Positions 17,915-25,257 of a DNA stretch of 64,000 bases are shown here, in pieces (the first letter of the stretch is position 1; every line of letters starts with the position of its first letter). Below the pieces are notes generated by a model. That model searched no databases, was not told the origin of the DNA, and was given only the letters and a program-made list of their open reading frames with translations. Origin of the DNA: Kribbella antiqua (GTDB lineage: Bacteria; Actinomycetota; Actinomycetes; Propionibacteriales; Kribbellaceae); the NCBI RefSeq assembly GCF_004345665.1, contig NZ_SLWR01000018.1:1-64000 (forward strand). The letters run 5' to 3'. The position numbers were made by a program, and so were the translations under genes.

Positions 17915-18900
17915 CGTTTCTCCACTCCTTTCATCAAATGCCCGGAGCGACGTGACCCGTCACCTGCTACGGGTTTGCGCCGAGTGGCGTCGGCCGCCGG
18001 TGCGACGCCGGCAAGAAATCTGAGTTCGGGTGGCAGGTGGTTGCTGTCGGGCGGGTCGGTGGTTGGTTGTGGTGCGCGGTCGGCATCTGCGTTGGGTGGG
18101 GCAGTCGGCCACGGAGCTCTTGGCGCTGATCGGTAGTGGCGGCGGAGCTCGTCGAGCTTTGAGTTGAGTGCTTGGCCGATCTCGTTCGCGACGGATCTGC
18201 CGGAGTCAGCTGGTCGGTGGATGAGGGTTGCCCATTGCGGATGGAGCATGGTTTCGATCAAGGCCGCGCGTACGGCGGTCCGATCCGTGGTGCGGAAGGG
18301 AACGACCTCTGCCAGACGGTTCTGAAGGACGGCCTCGGCGATCTGATCGAAATGCATGACGCCCGGGCCCTGCGCGAGCCGATCGATCAACTGCTCCGAG
18401 TCCACGCGAAGGCCGGACGCCTGCTTCAGCAGGCTCTCCGTTGCGATGAAGGCTCCCTCGTACTGCGGTTCGGTGAAGACCAACCCTGGGTACCCGGCGA
18501 GCTCGGCGAAGATTTGGAAGTCCTGCGCTGCTCGAAGCTCGGCGAGGCCCTCGGTGAGGCCAAGTGAATGGTTCGTTCGCACTGCATTGGGCTCGGCCGG
18601 TGCGTCCAGCGTCATGCCCGCATGCGTTGCTTCGTGCAGGACCGTCGAAAGGGCCTGGGCCTGACGACGGCGATTCGGAGCCGGTCGGCCGGTGAGGTAC
18701 CGAAATACCAGCGGACCGTTGACCTTGATCGATCCGGTCCGATGGTCGAAGCCGCCGAGGGTGTCGCCGTTCATCGCGTACAGCTGTCCGTTCCAGCGGT
18801 CGATCGGCGTCGGGCGAATGCTTCGCGCCAAGCGATACAGCCGGGTGAACTCGCGGTACGACGGCGAGTCGGGTGAAATCAGCTCCGGACGGTCAGGCAT
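17863..18900 (-). CDS. HExxH metallopeptidase-like protein of unknown family
   Basis: 345-residue protein, family not recognised. It has VLHEATHAGM with the zinc-binding pattern HEATH at residues 89-93. The acidic motif LTEGLAELRA (Glu117, Glu121) lies 24-28 residues later, the order seen in gluzincin metallopeptidases. The region after about residue 245 is Pro/Ala/Asp-rich and probably disordered. There is no secretion signal. It overlaps both neighbours (8 and 52 bases) and lies between two paralogous small proteins, which suggests one complex or a toxin-partner arrangement. Proteolytic activity is inferred only from the motif. Confidence 0.68.
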   Translation of the reverse strand: MPDRPELISPDSPSYREFTRLYRLARSIRPTPIDRWNGQLYAMNGDTLGGFDHRTGSIKVNGPLVFRYLTGRPAPNRRRQAQALSTVLHEATHAGMTLDAPAEPNAVRTNHSLGLTEGLAELRAAQDFQIFAELAGYPGLVFTEPQYEGAFIATESLLKQASGLRVDSEQLIDRLAQGPGVMHFDQIAEAVLQNRLAEVVPFRTTDRTAVRAALIETMLHPQWATLIHRPADSGRSVANEIGQALNSKLDELRRHYRSAPRAPWPTAPPNADADRAPQPTTDPPDSNHLPPELRFLAGVAPAADATRRKPVAGDGSRRSGHLMKGVEKRWISRHSESSSRLGGGC

Positions 18901-19342
18901 CGCGCTGCGGAGGTGATGACCCGTCCTGGTCCGGCCAGGACGGGTCCCGGAGCTCGTTCTCGATGTGCTCGAGCGCTCGTGTCATCGCGCGGATGTCGGC
19001 TTCCTCGTCGTCCGGCGCGCGATCGGCGATCTCCCAGATCCTGCGGCGAGCTTCCTGCAGCGCGGCGATCTGCTCCTCGACGGTGCCTTCGACGGGATAT
19101 GCGGCGGTGTGGATCCGGCCGGCCTCGTGGTAGAGCTCGCTCCACTCCCGCGCTGGTGGTGGCGGCTCGGCGAGGCTGGCGATGACCCGGGCCGTCCAGG
19201 CACGGTCGTGCTCCGATGCGTCTGCAGGCACCAGCGCTCGCAGCCGTTCCTGCTCAGCCGCGAGGTTCACCGGATGTCCGCCGTGGACGCGGTCGCGCGC
19301 ACGGTTGAACTCCTTGGTGAATGTCGGAATGTCGAGTGGCAT
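18893..19342 (-). CDS. Unrecognised small protein, first gene of the paralog-flanked cassette
   Basis: 149-residue acidic, helical protein with no membrane segment. Residues 88-131 contain EARRRIWEIADRAPDDEEAD followed by IRAMTRALEHIENEL. This shares more than half its residues with the 162-residue protein two genes downstream. The ATG is preceded by AGGAG at eight bases. The stop overlaps the start of the HExxH gene by eight bases, indicating coupled translation. No promoter or operator was clear in the 150 bases shared with the divergent ffh gene. Function unknown. Confidence 0.7.
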   Translation of the reverse strand: MPLDIPTFTKEFNRARDRVHGGHPVNLAAEQERLRALVPADASEHDRAWTARVIASLAEPPPPAREWSELYHEAGRIHTAAYPVEGTVEEQIAALQEARRRIWEIADRAPDDEEADIRAMTRALEHIENELRDPSWPDQDGSSPPQRDA

Positions 19343-19492
19343 CCGGGGCTCTCCTGACGTGTGCTCGAGGGTGCGATCACGGTAGCGAGATCCGGCGCCG
19401 GGCCGCGGAAGTTATCCACAGGCTTTGGGAGGCTGGGGGCACCGGTAGACTCGGGGAGTTGTTCGGGTGTCTCTAGGAACGGACTCTGCCTC

Positions 19493-21055
19493 GTGTTCGA
19501 CACGCTTTCTGATCGGTTGTCTGCTGCGTTCAAGAATTTGCGCGGTAAGGGCAAGTTGACCGATGCCGATATTGATGCGACCACGCGGGAGATCCGGATC
19601 GCGCTGCTGGAGGCGGATGTCGCGCTGCCGGTGGTGAAGGAGTTCATCGCGGCGGTCCGGGAGCGGGCCAGTGGGGCCGAGGTGCGCGGCGGGCTGAACC
19701 CGGCGCAGCAGGTGATCAAGATCGTCAACGAGGAACTGGTCAACATCCTCGGTGGCGAGACCCGTGAGCTGCGGATGGCGAAGCGGCCGCCGACGGTGAT
19801 CATGCTGGCCGGTCTGCAGGGTGCCGGTAAGACGACCCTGGCCGGGAAGCTGGCCAAGTGGCTGAAGGAGACCCGGCACCAGACGCCGATGCTGGTCGCG
19901 GCCGACCTGCAGCGGCCGAACGCGGTGACCCAGCTGCAGGTGGTCGGCGAGCGGGCCGGTGTGGCGGTGTTCGCGCCGGAGCCGGGTAACGGCGTCGGCG
20001 ACCCGGTGGATGTCGCCCGCAAGGCGATGGACGAGGCGCGTGCCAAGCAGCACAGCGTGGTCATCGTCGACACGGCCGGCCGGCTGGGTGTCGACGAGGA
20101 ACTGATGAAGCAGGCCGCCGACATCCGCGACGCGGTCTCGCCGGACGAGATCCTGTTCGTCGTCGACGCGATGATCGGTCAGGACGCGGTCACCACGGCC
20201 CAGGCGTTCCTGGACGGGGTCGGCTTCGACGGCGTCGTACTGTCGAAGCTGGATGGTGACGCCCGCGGTGGTGCCGCGCTGTCGATCGCGCAGGTGACCG
20301 GCCGCCAGGTGATGTTCGCCTCGAACGGCGAGAAGCTCGAGGACTTCGACGTCTTCCACCCCGACCGGATGGCGTCGCGCATCCTCGGCATGGGCGACGT
20401 GATGAGCCTGATCGAGCAGGCCGAGCGCACCTTCGACGCCGAGGAGGCCGCCAAGACCGCGGCCAAGCTGCAGAAGAAGGGCGGCAAGGACTTCACTCTG
20501 GACGACTTCCTCGCCCAGATGCAGTCGGTCCGCAAGATGGGTCCGCTGACCAAGATCTTCGGCATGCTGCCCGGCGCGTCCCAGTTCAAGGACCAGCTGG
20601 AGAACTTCGACGAGCGCGAGATCGACCGGATCGAGGCGGTCATCCACTCGATGACGCCGGCCGAGCGGGCCGATCCGAACATCATCAACGGCTCCCGCCG
20701 GGCCCGGATCGCGAAGGGTTCCGGTACCGAGGTGGCGACCGTGAGCGGGCTGGTCGAGCGGTTCTTCGAGGCCCGCAAGATGATGAACGCGATGGCGACC
20801 GGCAAGGGCCTGCCCGGGATGCCGGGGATGCCGGGGATGGGAATGCCCGGGGGTGGTGCGCGGAAGGCGAAGCAGCAGGCACAACAGAAGAAGAGCAAGC
20901 GTGGCTCGGGCAACCCGGCCAAGCGGGCGAAGCAGGGCAAGCCGGCGGCGCCGCAGCCGGGTGAGCTGCCGGCCGCGTTCGGGGGTGCCGGCCAGACCGA
21001 CGGCGACTTCGAGCTTCCGGACGACCTGAAGAAGATGCTCGGCGGCGGCCAGTAG
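19493..21055 (+). CDS. ffh: Signal recognition particle protein Ffh
   Basis: 520-residue SRP54 GTPase that binds signal sequences and SRP RNA and delivers ribosomes to FtsY. The N domain starts FDTLSDRLSAAFKNLRGKG. The GTPase motifs are GLQGAGKTTLAGKLA near residue 107, DTAGRLGVDEEL near 194 and SKLDGDARGGA near 249. The C-terminal M domain is followed by a Met/Gly-rich stretch (PGMPGMPGMGMPGG) and a basic tail. The GTG at 19493 is chosen because it gives the canonical N terminus; the open frame upstream lacks family similarity. The SRP RNA gene was not found nearby. Confidence 0.95.
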   Translation: MFDTLSDRLSAAFKNLRGKGKLTDADIDATTREIRIALLEADVALPVVKEFIAAVRERASGAEVRGGLNPAQQVIKIVNEELVNILGGETRELRMAKRPPTVIMLAGLQGAGKTTLAGKLAKWLKETRHQTPMLVAADLQRPNAVTQLQVVGERAGVAVFAPEPGNGVGDPVDVARKAMDEARAKQHSVVIVDTAGRLGVDEELMKQAADIRDAVSPDEILFVVDAMIGQDAVTTAQAFLDGVGFDGVVLSKLDGDARGGAALSIAQVTGRQVMFASNGEKLEDFDVFHPDRMASRILGMGDVMSLIEQAERTFDAEEAAKTAAKLQKKGGKDFTLDDFLAQMQSVRKMGPLTKIFGMLPGASQFKDQLENFDEREIDRIEAVIHSMTPAERADPNIINGSRRARIAKGSGTEVATVSGLVERFFEARKMMNAMATGKGLPGMPGMPGMGMPGGGARKAKQQAQQKKSKRGSGNPAKRAKQGKPAAPQPGELPAAFGGAGQTDGDFELPDDLKKMLGGGQ

Positions 21056-21177
21056 GTGAATCTTGTCCGCCGTTCGCCTGACGTGGCGGTGGAGCAAGGT
21101 TGTCTACGGTGGGTTACGCGCGGGCGGATTGCCCGATCGGTACTCGGTCACTGCATGAAGTGGCACACCGTTACCGG

Positions 21178-21205
21178 TTGTCCGTCACCCTGTGACGGCT
21201 AAGAT
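21178..21205 (+). promoter_or_regulatory. Promoter with internal inverted repeat before first lytic transglycosylase
   Basis: A -35-like TTGTCC (21178-21183) and a good -10 TAAGAT (21200-21205) are separated by 16 bases. The spacer and the end of the -35 contain a perfect inverted repeat, CCGTCAC-cct-GTGACGG (21182-21198). A repeat placed between -35 and -10 would suit a repressor site or a spacer-distorting regulator. The elements are visible; their function is inferred. Confidence 0.5.
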
Positions 21206-21260
21206 CGTGCCTGCGCCCAAGAGACCCTGGTACTGCGGAATACGTCGAAGGACGGTTCGG

Positions 21261-22688
21261 ATGAGGCAGCAGTTCAAGAACCTGGATACGTGGCGGGGGA
21301 AGTTGACCGCCACCTGGGTCATCTTGGCTCCGCCCACCGCCATGGTCGCCGTGTTTGTCGCCGGCGGCGTCACTTCGAACACCTTCATCGTCGACGCCCA
21401 CGCGCTGGCGCAGCCGCGACAGGACTCGGTTTTCGACGAATTGGCCAACCAGGTTCCGCCGCGGCCGGGTGCCGATGGCAGCCTGCCCACGCAGGAGAAG
21501 TCGACCGTCCAGGTCCCGGTGACCGGTGCCGTCGACGGTCCGGTGCAGCCGATCCCGGGTATCACTGGCGATGCGTCGGGCATCCCGGGGACCGTCCTGG
21601 CGGCGTACCAGAAAGCGGCCCACGATCTCGCCCTGGCGATGCCGGGCTGCCACCTGACCTGGCCGCTGCTCGCCGGTATCGGCAAGGTCGAGTCCGCGCA
21701 CGCGAGCGGCGGCAAGGTCGAGGCGAACGGGAACACCCGCGGCAAGATCCTCGGTCCCGTCCTCGACGGCGGCCCAGGGATGGCCGCGATCGCGGACACC
21801 GATCAGGGCCTGTACGACGGCAACTCGAGCTGGGACCGGGCGGTCGGCCCGATGCAGTTCATCCCCGGCACCTGGAAGTCGTACGGCGCCGACGGCAACG
21901 GCGACGGGGTCAAGGACCCGCACAACGTGTACGACGCGGCTCGCGCGGCCGGCGACTACCTGTGCTCGGGCGGGGCGAACCTGTCCGACCCACAAGGCCT
22001 GGTGCAGGCGGTGCTGCGCTACAACCACTCGATGGACTACGTGTCCACAGTGCTGCGCTGGATGCAGTCGTACGCCAAGCAGACGGTGACGATCCCGGAC
22101 ACCCAGGGCGTGATCACCCCGCCGTCGAACGACGACGGCAACGTCGACAAGTCGAACGACCCGACGCGGTCCTCCACGACGACGCCGCCGCCGACCAGCC
22201 CGACGCCGTCGGTCACCCCGACGACGCCGAGCCCGAGCTCGCAGACCACCACCAAGCCGACTTCGCCGAGCAGTTCGCCGACCAAGCCGGCCACGCCATC
22301 GACGATCCCGACCACGACGCCGACGGTGACGCCGACGACGACGCCGACGACGCCCAAGCCGCCGTACTCGCCGACGCCGTCGCCGACCAACACCCCAGGC
22401 ACGCCCAGTACGCCGACCACGACGCCGACCACTCCGTCGGAGTCGCCGACCACTCCGTCGGAGTCGCCGACCACGACCCCGTCGGAGTCGCCGACCGCCA
22501 CGCCGTCGGAGTCGCCCAGCACAACGCCCTCGGAGTCGCCGACCACGACGCCGACCCAGTCGCCGGATGCGACCTGCACGCCGGAGCCGACCACCACTCC
22601 GACCGTGACGCCGGAGCCGACGGCGACGTCGACGCCCTGCGGTAGCACCGCATCGACGTCGGACGAGGCATCCCAACCGGCCGGCTGA
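21261..22688 (+). CDS. Lytic transglycosylase with Ser/Thr/Pro-rich tail
   Basis: 475-residue cell-wall enzyme. The N-terminal hydrophobic segment (about 17-36) is a signal or anchor. The catalytic domain (about 115-270) is of the SLT/MltB type, with the probable catalytic glutamate in GIGKVES (Glu144) and the motif RAVGPMQFIPGTW. It cleaves peptidoglycan glycan strands outside the membrane. The C-terminal 180 residues are Ser/Thr/Pro-rich with tandem SPTTPSE units, probably spanning the wall. The start is set by GAAGGA (21247-21252), eight bases before this ATG. A paralog follows directly. Confidence 0.88.
   Translation: MRQQFKNLDTWRGKLTATWVILAPPTAMVAVFVAGGVTSNTFIVDAHALAQPRQDSVFDELANQVPPRPGADGSLPTQEKSTVQVPVTGAVDGPVQPIPGITGDASGIPGTVLAAYQKAAHDLALAMPGCHLTWPLLAGIGKVESAHASGGKVEANGNTRGKILGPVLDGGPGMAAIADTDQGLYDGNSSWDRAVGPMQFIPGTWKSYGADGNGDGVKDPHNVYDAARAAGDYLCSGGANLSDPQGLVQAVLRYNHSMDYVSTVLRWMQSYAKQTVTIPDTQGVITPPSNDDGNVDKSNDPTRSSTTTPPPTSPTPSVTPTTPSPSSQTTTKPTSPSSSPTKPATPSTIPTTTPTVTPTTTPTTPKPPYSPTPSPTNTPGTPSTPTTTPTTPSESPTTPSESPTTTPSESPTATPSESPSTTPSESPTTTPTQSPDATCTPEPTTTPTVTPEPTATSTPCGSTASTSDEASQPAG
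22425..22560 (+). repeat. Tandem repeat encoding SPTTPSE-type units
   Basis: About five imperfect copies of a 21-24 base unit (core ccgtcggagtcgccgacca) inside the 3' part of the transglycosylase gene. They encode SPTTPSE and SPTTTPSE variants. All units keep frame and vary at third positions, so this is a coding repeat and not a CRISPR array. Repeat number may vary between strains. Confidence 0.75.
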
Positions 22689-22735
22689 ACCCGGGCCAGA
22701 CACCGCGCATCGACCGCTGAAAAACCCTCAGTGGT

Positions 22736-22749
22736 CCCCGTTTTCGGGG
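22736..22749 (+). terminator. Small hairpin between the two transglycosylase genes
   Basis: CCCCG-tttt-CGGGG forms a short 5-bp stem with a 4-base loop, 48 bases after the first transglycosylase stop. It has no T-tract. It could end or slow transcription before the second gene's own promoter, but it is a weak candidate. Confidence 0.3.
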
Positions 22750-22763
22750 TGTTGGCGGGTCAG

Positions 22764-22792
22764 GTAACTTTGCGTCGACTTGATGTAACTTT
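22764..22792 (+). promoter_or_regulatory. Direct repeat GTAACTTT, 21-base spacing
   Basis: The 8-mer GTAACTTT occurs at 22764-22771 and again at 22785-22792. The copies start 21 bases apart, close to two turns of DNA, and the second lies 27 bases before the downstream ATG. The A/T content stands out in this GC-rich region. Such phased repeats often bind a response regulator or overlap a promoter. No factor can be named. Confidence 0.4.
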
Positions 22793-22818
22793 CTGGCGTA
22801 TGGATCGTTGAGGGGACT

Positions 22819-24057
22819 ATGCGCCTAACCCGTAGTGGTAACCGTCGGGTCAAAATAATCATCGCCACACTGTGCACGGCCCCTCTCCTGGTCGGGGCCA
22901 TCGTGACAGTCGCCTCGGGTGGAGCCGGTGCCTCCGGTCAGCTCGCGGCGGACAGCCCGGTCGCACCATCGCCTGGAGCCGGGCTGAACAGCGGTGAATT
23001 CGACGAACTGACCATGATCGTTCCGCAGCGTCCCGGAGTGGACGGCCGGCTCGGATCTGACAAACCCGCCCGTGCGGACGTGCCTGTGCAAGGTGCGACC
23101 GACGGCAAGTCCGTAGTCCGGCCCGGCCGGCCCGATGCCGTCAACGGCATCCCGCGCGGCGTGTTCCCGGCCTACCGCCGGGCCACCGCGAACCTGGCCG
23201 TCGTCCGGCCGAACTGCGGGCTCACCTGGCCGTTGCTGGCCGGCATCGGCAAGGTCGAGTCCGACCACGCCAGCGGTGGCCGGGTCGACGTGGTCGGCAC
23301 CACCCGGGGCAAGATCCTCGGCCCGGTGCTCAACGGCCGCGCCGGCAACGGCCGGATCACCGACACCGACAAGGGCCGGTACGACGGTGACCTGACCTGG
23401 GACCGCGCGGTCGGGCCGATGCAGATCATCCCGCAGGTGTGGGACGAGTTCGGCGCCGACGGCAACGGCGACGGTTTCCGCAACCCGAACAACGTGTACG
23501 ACGCGGTCACCACGGTCGCGGTCTACCTGTGCTCCGAGGGCGATGACCTGAAGCGCCCCCGCGACCTGGTCGCCTCCCTGCTGCGGTACCAGCACTCCAG
23601 TGACTTCGTCGCCACCGTGCTGAAGTGGATGCGGGTCTACAGCAAGAACGCGGTGCTGATCCCGAACGAGAAGGGGATGCTGTCGGCGGCGAAGCCGGCC
23701 GGCAACGCCGAGCGCAAGGTCGACCCGCGCGAGGTGCCCGACGTCAACGACGACAAGCCGATCACCGCAACCACCCCGACGCCGAAGCCGACCACTCCGG
23801 GCACCAGCGAGCCGACGCTGCCGGACCCGGCGGACACGCCGACGAAGACGCCGACCAAGACCCCCACCAAGACGCCGACCAAGACCCCGAGCCCGACGCC
23901 GACGCGTACGCCGACGCCGACTCCGACCCCCACTCCCACGCCGACACCCACCGAGACGCCGACGACGACCCCGACGGACACGCCGACCGGGACGCCGTGC
24001 AGCACTGACGACCCGACCACCCCGACCTGTACGCCCGGTGGCGGCTCGCACGGCTGA
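22819..24057 (+). CDS. Second lytic transglycosylase with Thr/Pro-rich tail
   Basis: 412-residue paralog of the preceding enzyme. An N-terminal membrane segment (about 12-35) precedes an SLT-type domain (about 120-275), with the probable catalytic glutamate in GIGKVES (Glu147) and RAVGPMQIIPQVW. The tail differs: KTPTKTPTK units, then PTPTPTPT, rather than Ser-rich repeats. It starts with ATG after GAGGGG. Tandem duplication with tail divergence suggests separate localisation or timing. Both catalytic domains keep the active-site glutamate and the NVYDA-type segment. Confidence 0.87.
   Translation: MRLTRSGNRRVKIIIATLCTAPLLVGAIVTVASGGAGASGQLAADSPVAPSPGAGLNSGEFDELTMIVPQRPGVDGRLGSDKPARADVPVQGATDGKSVVRPGRPDAVNGIPRGVFPAYRRATANLAVVRPNCGLTWPLLAGIGKVESDHASGGRVDVVGTTRGKILGPVLNGRAGNGRITDTDKGRYDGDLTWDRAVGPMQIIPQVWDEFGADGNGDGFRNPNNVYDAVTTVAVYLCSEGDDLKRPRDLVASLLRYQHSSDFVATVLKWMRVYSKNAVLIPNEKGMLSAAKPAGNAERKVDPREVPDVNDDKPITATTPTPKPTTPGTSEPTLPDPADTPTKTPTKTPTKTPTKTPSPTPTRTPTPTPTPTPTPTPTETPTTTPTDTPTGTPCSTDDPTTPTCTPGGGSHG
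23836..23990 (+). repeat. KTPT/TPTP coding repeat
   Basis: 12-base units (acgccgaccaag and variants) encode about five KTPT copies and then a run of Thr-Pro pairs in the tail of the second transglycosylase. The run stays in frame. Slippage could change its length. Confidence 0.7.
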
Positions 24058-24081
24058 GTCGGCGCCGGATAACGTCGCGGT

Positions 24082-25170
24082 ATGACGGAAACCGGCGTAC
24101 TCAGGCTGGTCGGCACGGTGTTGCCGGGCGGCGAGCGGCAGGAGATCCACCTCAGCGGTGGGCTGGTCGTCGACCGGCCCACCGCTGCTGATGTCAGCAC
24201 CCTGCACACCGGCGGCTGGATCGTGCCCGGCCTGGTCGACGCGCACTGCCACATCGGCCTCGACCAGCACGGCGCCGTCGACCGCGAGACCCAGGAACAG
24301 CAGGCGATCACCGATCGGGCCGCCGGTGCGCTGCTGGTCCGCGACGCCGGTTCGGCCGCGGACACCCGCTGGATCGACGACCGGGAGGATCTGCCGAAGA
24401 TCATCCGGGCCGGCCGGCACATCGCCCGGTCCAAGCGCTACATCCGCAACTACGGCTGGGAGATCGAGCCGGACGAACTGGTCGCGTACGTCGATCAGGA
24501 GGCCCGCCGCGGCGACGGGTGGGTCAAGCTGGTCGGCGACTGGATCGACCGCGACGCCGGCGACCTCACCCCCTGCTGGCCCGCCGAGGCTCTCAACGCG
24601 GCGATCGCTCGCGCTCACGAGCTCGGCGCCCGCGTCACCGCGCACGTCTTCGGTGAGCACTCCCTCCCGGATCTGCTTGCCGCCGGCATCGACTGCATCG
24701 AGCACGGCACCGGACTGCTGCCGGACATGCTCGACCAGATGGCCGAGCACGGCGTCGCCGTGGTCCCGACGCTGATCCAGCTGGAGAACTTCCCGCAGTA
24801 CGCCGATCAGGCCGAGGCCAAGTTCCCGGTCTACTCGGCGCACATGCGCGACCTGTACGACCGTCGCCTCGAGCGGCTGCGGGCGGCGTACGAGGCCGGC
24901 GTACCGGTGTATGCGGGGACCGACGCGGGTGGTGTGCTCGGGCACGGTCTCGTGGCGCAGGAGATCCAGGCGCTGACCTCCATCGGCATGTCCGGCCAGG
25001 AGGCTCTCAGCGCCGGATCGTGGGGCGCCCGCGAGTGGCTCGGCGCGCCCAGCACGCTGCAGCCCGGCGATCCGGCGGACTTGGTGGTGTACGACGAGGA
25101 CCCGCGCACGAATCCCGCCGTACTGACGCACCCGCGCCTGATCGTGCTGCGCGGCCGGATAGTGAGCTAG
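24082..25170 (+). CDS. Amidohydrolase-family metal-dependent hydrolase
   Basis: 362-residue protein of the imidazolonepropionase-like amidohydrolase group. The metal motif VDAHCHIGLD lies near residue 53. VTAHVFGEHS and CIEHGTGLLPD follow near 185-215, and YAGTDAGGV carries the late aspartate near 276. It is probably cytoplasmic. The substrate is unknown, since this superfamily hydrolyses many cyclic amides, ureas and dipeptides. The ATG lies 24 bases after the transglycosylase stop, so the genes may share a transcript. A strong hairpin follows its 3' end. Confidence 0.83.
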   Translation: MTETGVLRLVGTVLPGGERQEIHLSGGLVVDRPTAADVSTLHTGGWIVPGLVDAHCHIGLDQHGAVDRETQEQQAITDRAAGALLVRDAGSAADTRWIDDREDLPKIIRAGRHIARSKRYIRNYGWEIEPDELVAYVDQEARRGDGWVKLVGDWIDRDAGDLTPCWPAEALNAAIARAHELGARVTAHVFGEHSLPDLLAAGIDCIEHGTGLLPDMLDQMAEHGVAVVPTLIQLENFPQYADQAEAKFPVYSAHMRDLYDRRLERLRAAYEAGVPVYAGTDAGGVLGHGLVAQEIQALTSIGMSGQEALSAGSWGAREWLGAPSTLQPGDPADLVVYDEDPRTNPAVLTHPRLIVLRGRIVS

Positions 25171-25200
25171 TCCGGTGGCTTTAATGCACCTGAAAGCAGT

Positions 25201-25246
25201 AACGTCCGAAGAACCGAGCGCTATAGGCCTCAGTTCTTCGGACGTT
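25201..25246. terminator. Bidirectional terminator hairpin
   Basis: Perfect 14-bp arms AACGTCCGAAGAAC (25201-25214) and GTTCTTCGGACGTT (25233-25246) around an 18-base loop that pairs partly further. It lies between the tail-to-tail amidohydrolase and flotillin-like genes, so it can serve both. There is no long T-tract, as is common in actinobacteria. Confidence 0.8.
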
Positions 25247-25257
25247 GCGGGTGTGGG

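Noticed and set aside
22425..22560. Possible CRISPR-like repeat array
   Set aside because: Units are short, in frame, vary mainly at third positions and encode a Ser/Thr/Pro tail; there are no spacers or cas genes.
22689..22818. Possible c-di-AMP (ydaO-type) riboswitch before the second transglycosylase
   Set aside because: The region is only 130 bases and lacks the conserved core I would expect. A small hairpin and a direct repeat explain what is visible.
22825..25131. Very long minus-strand open frame opposite the second transglycosylase and amidohydrolase
   Set aside because: Composition is Arg/Gly/Val-biased and crosses two real genes on the other strand. No domain was recognised.
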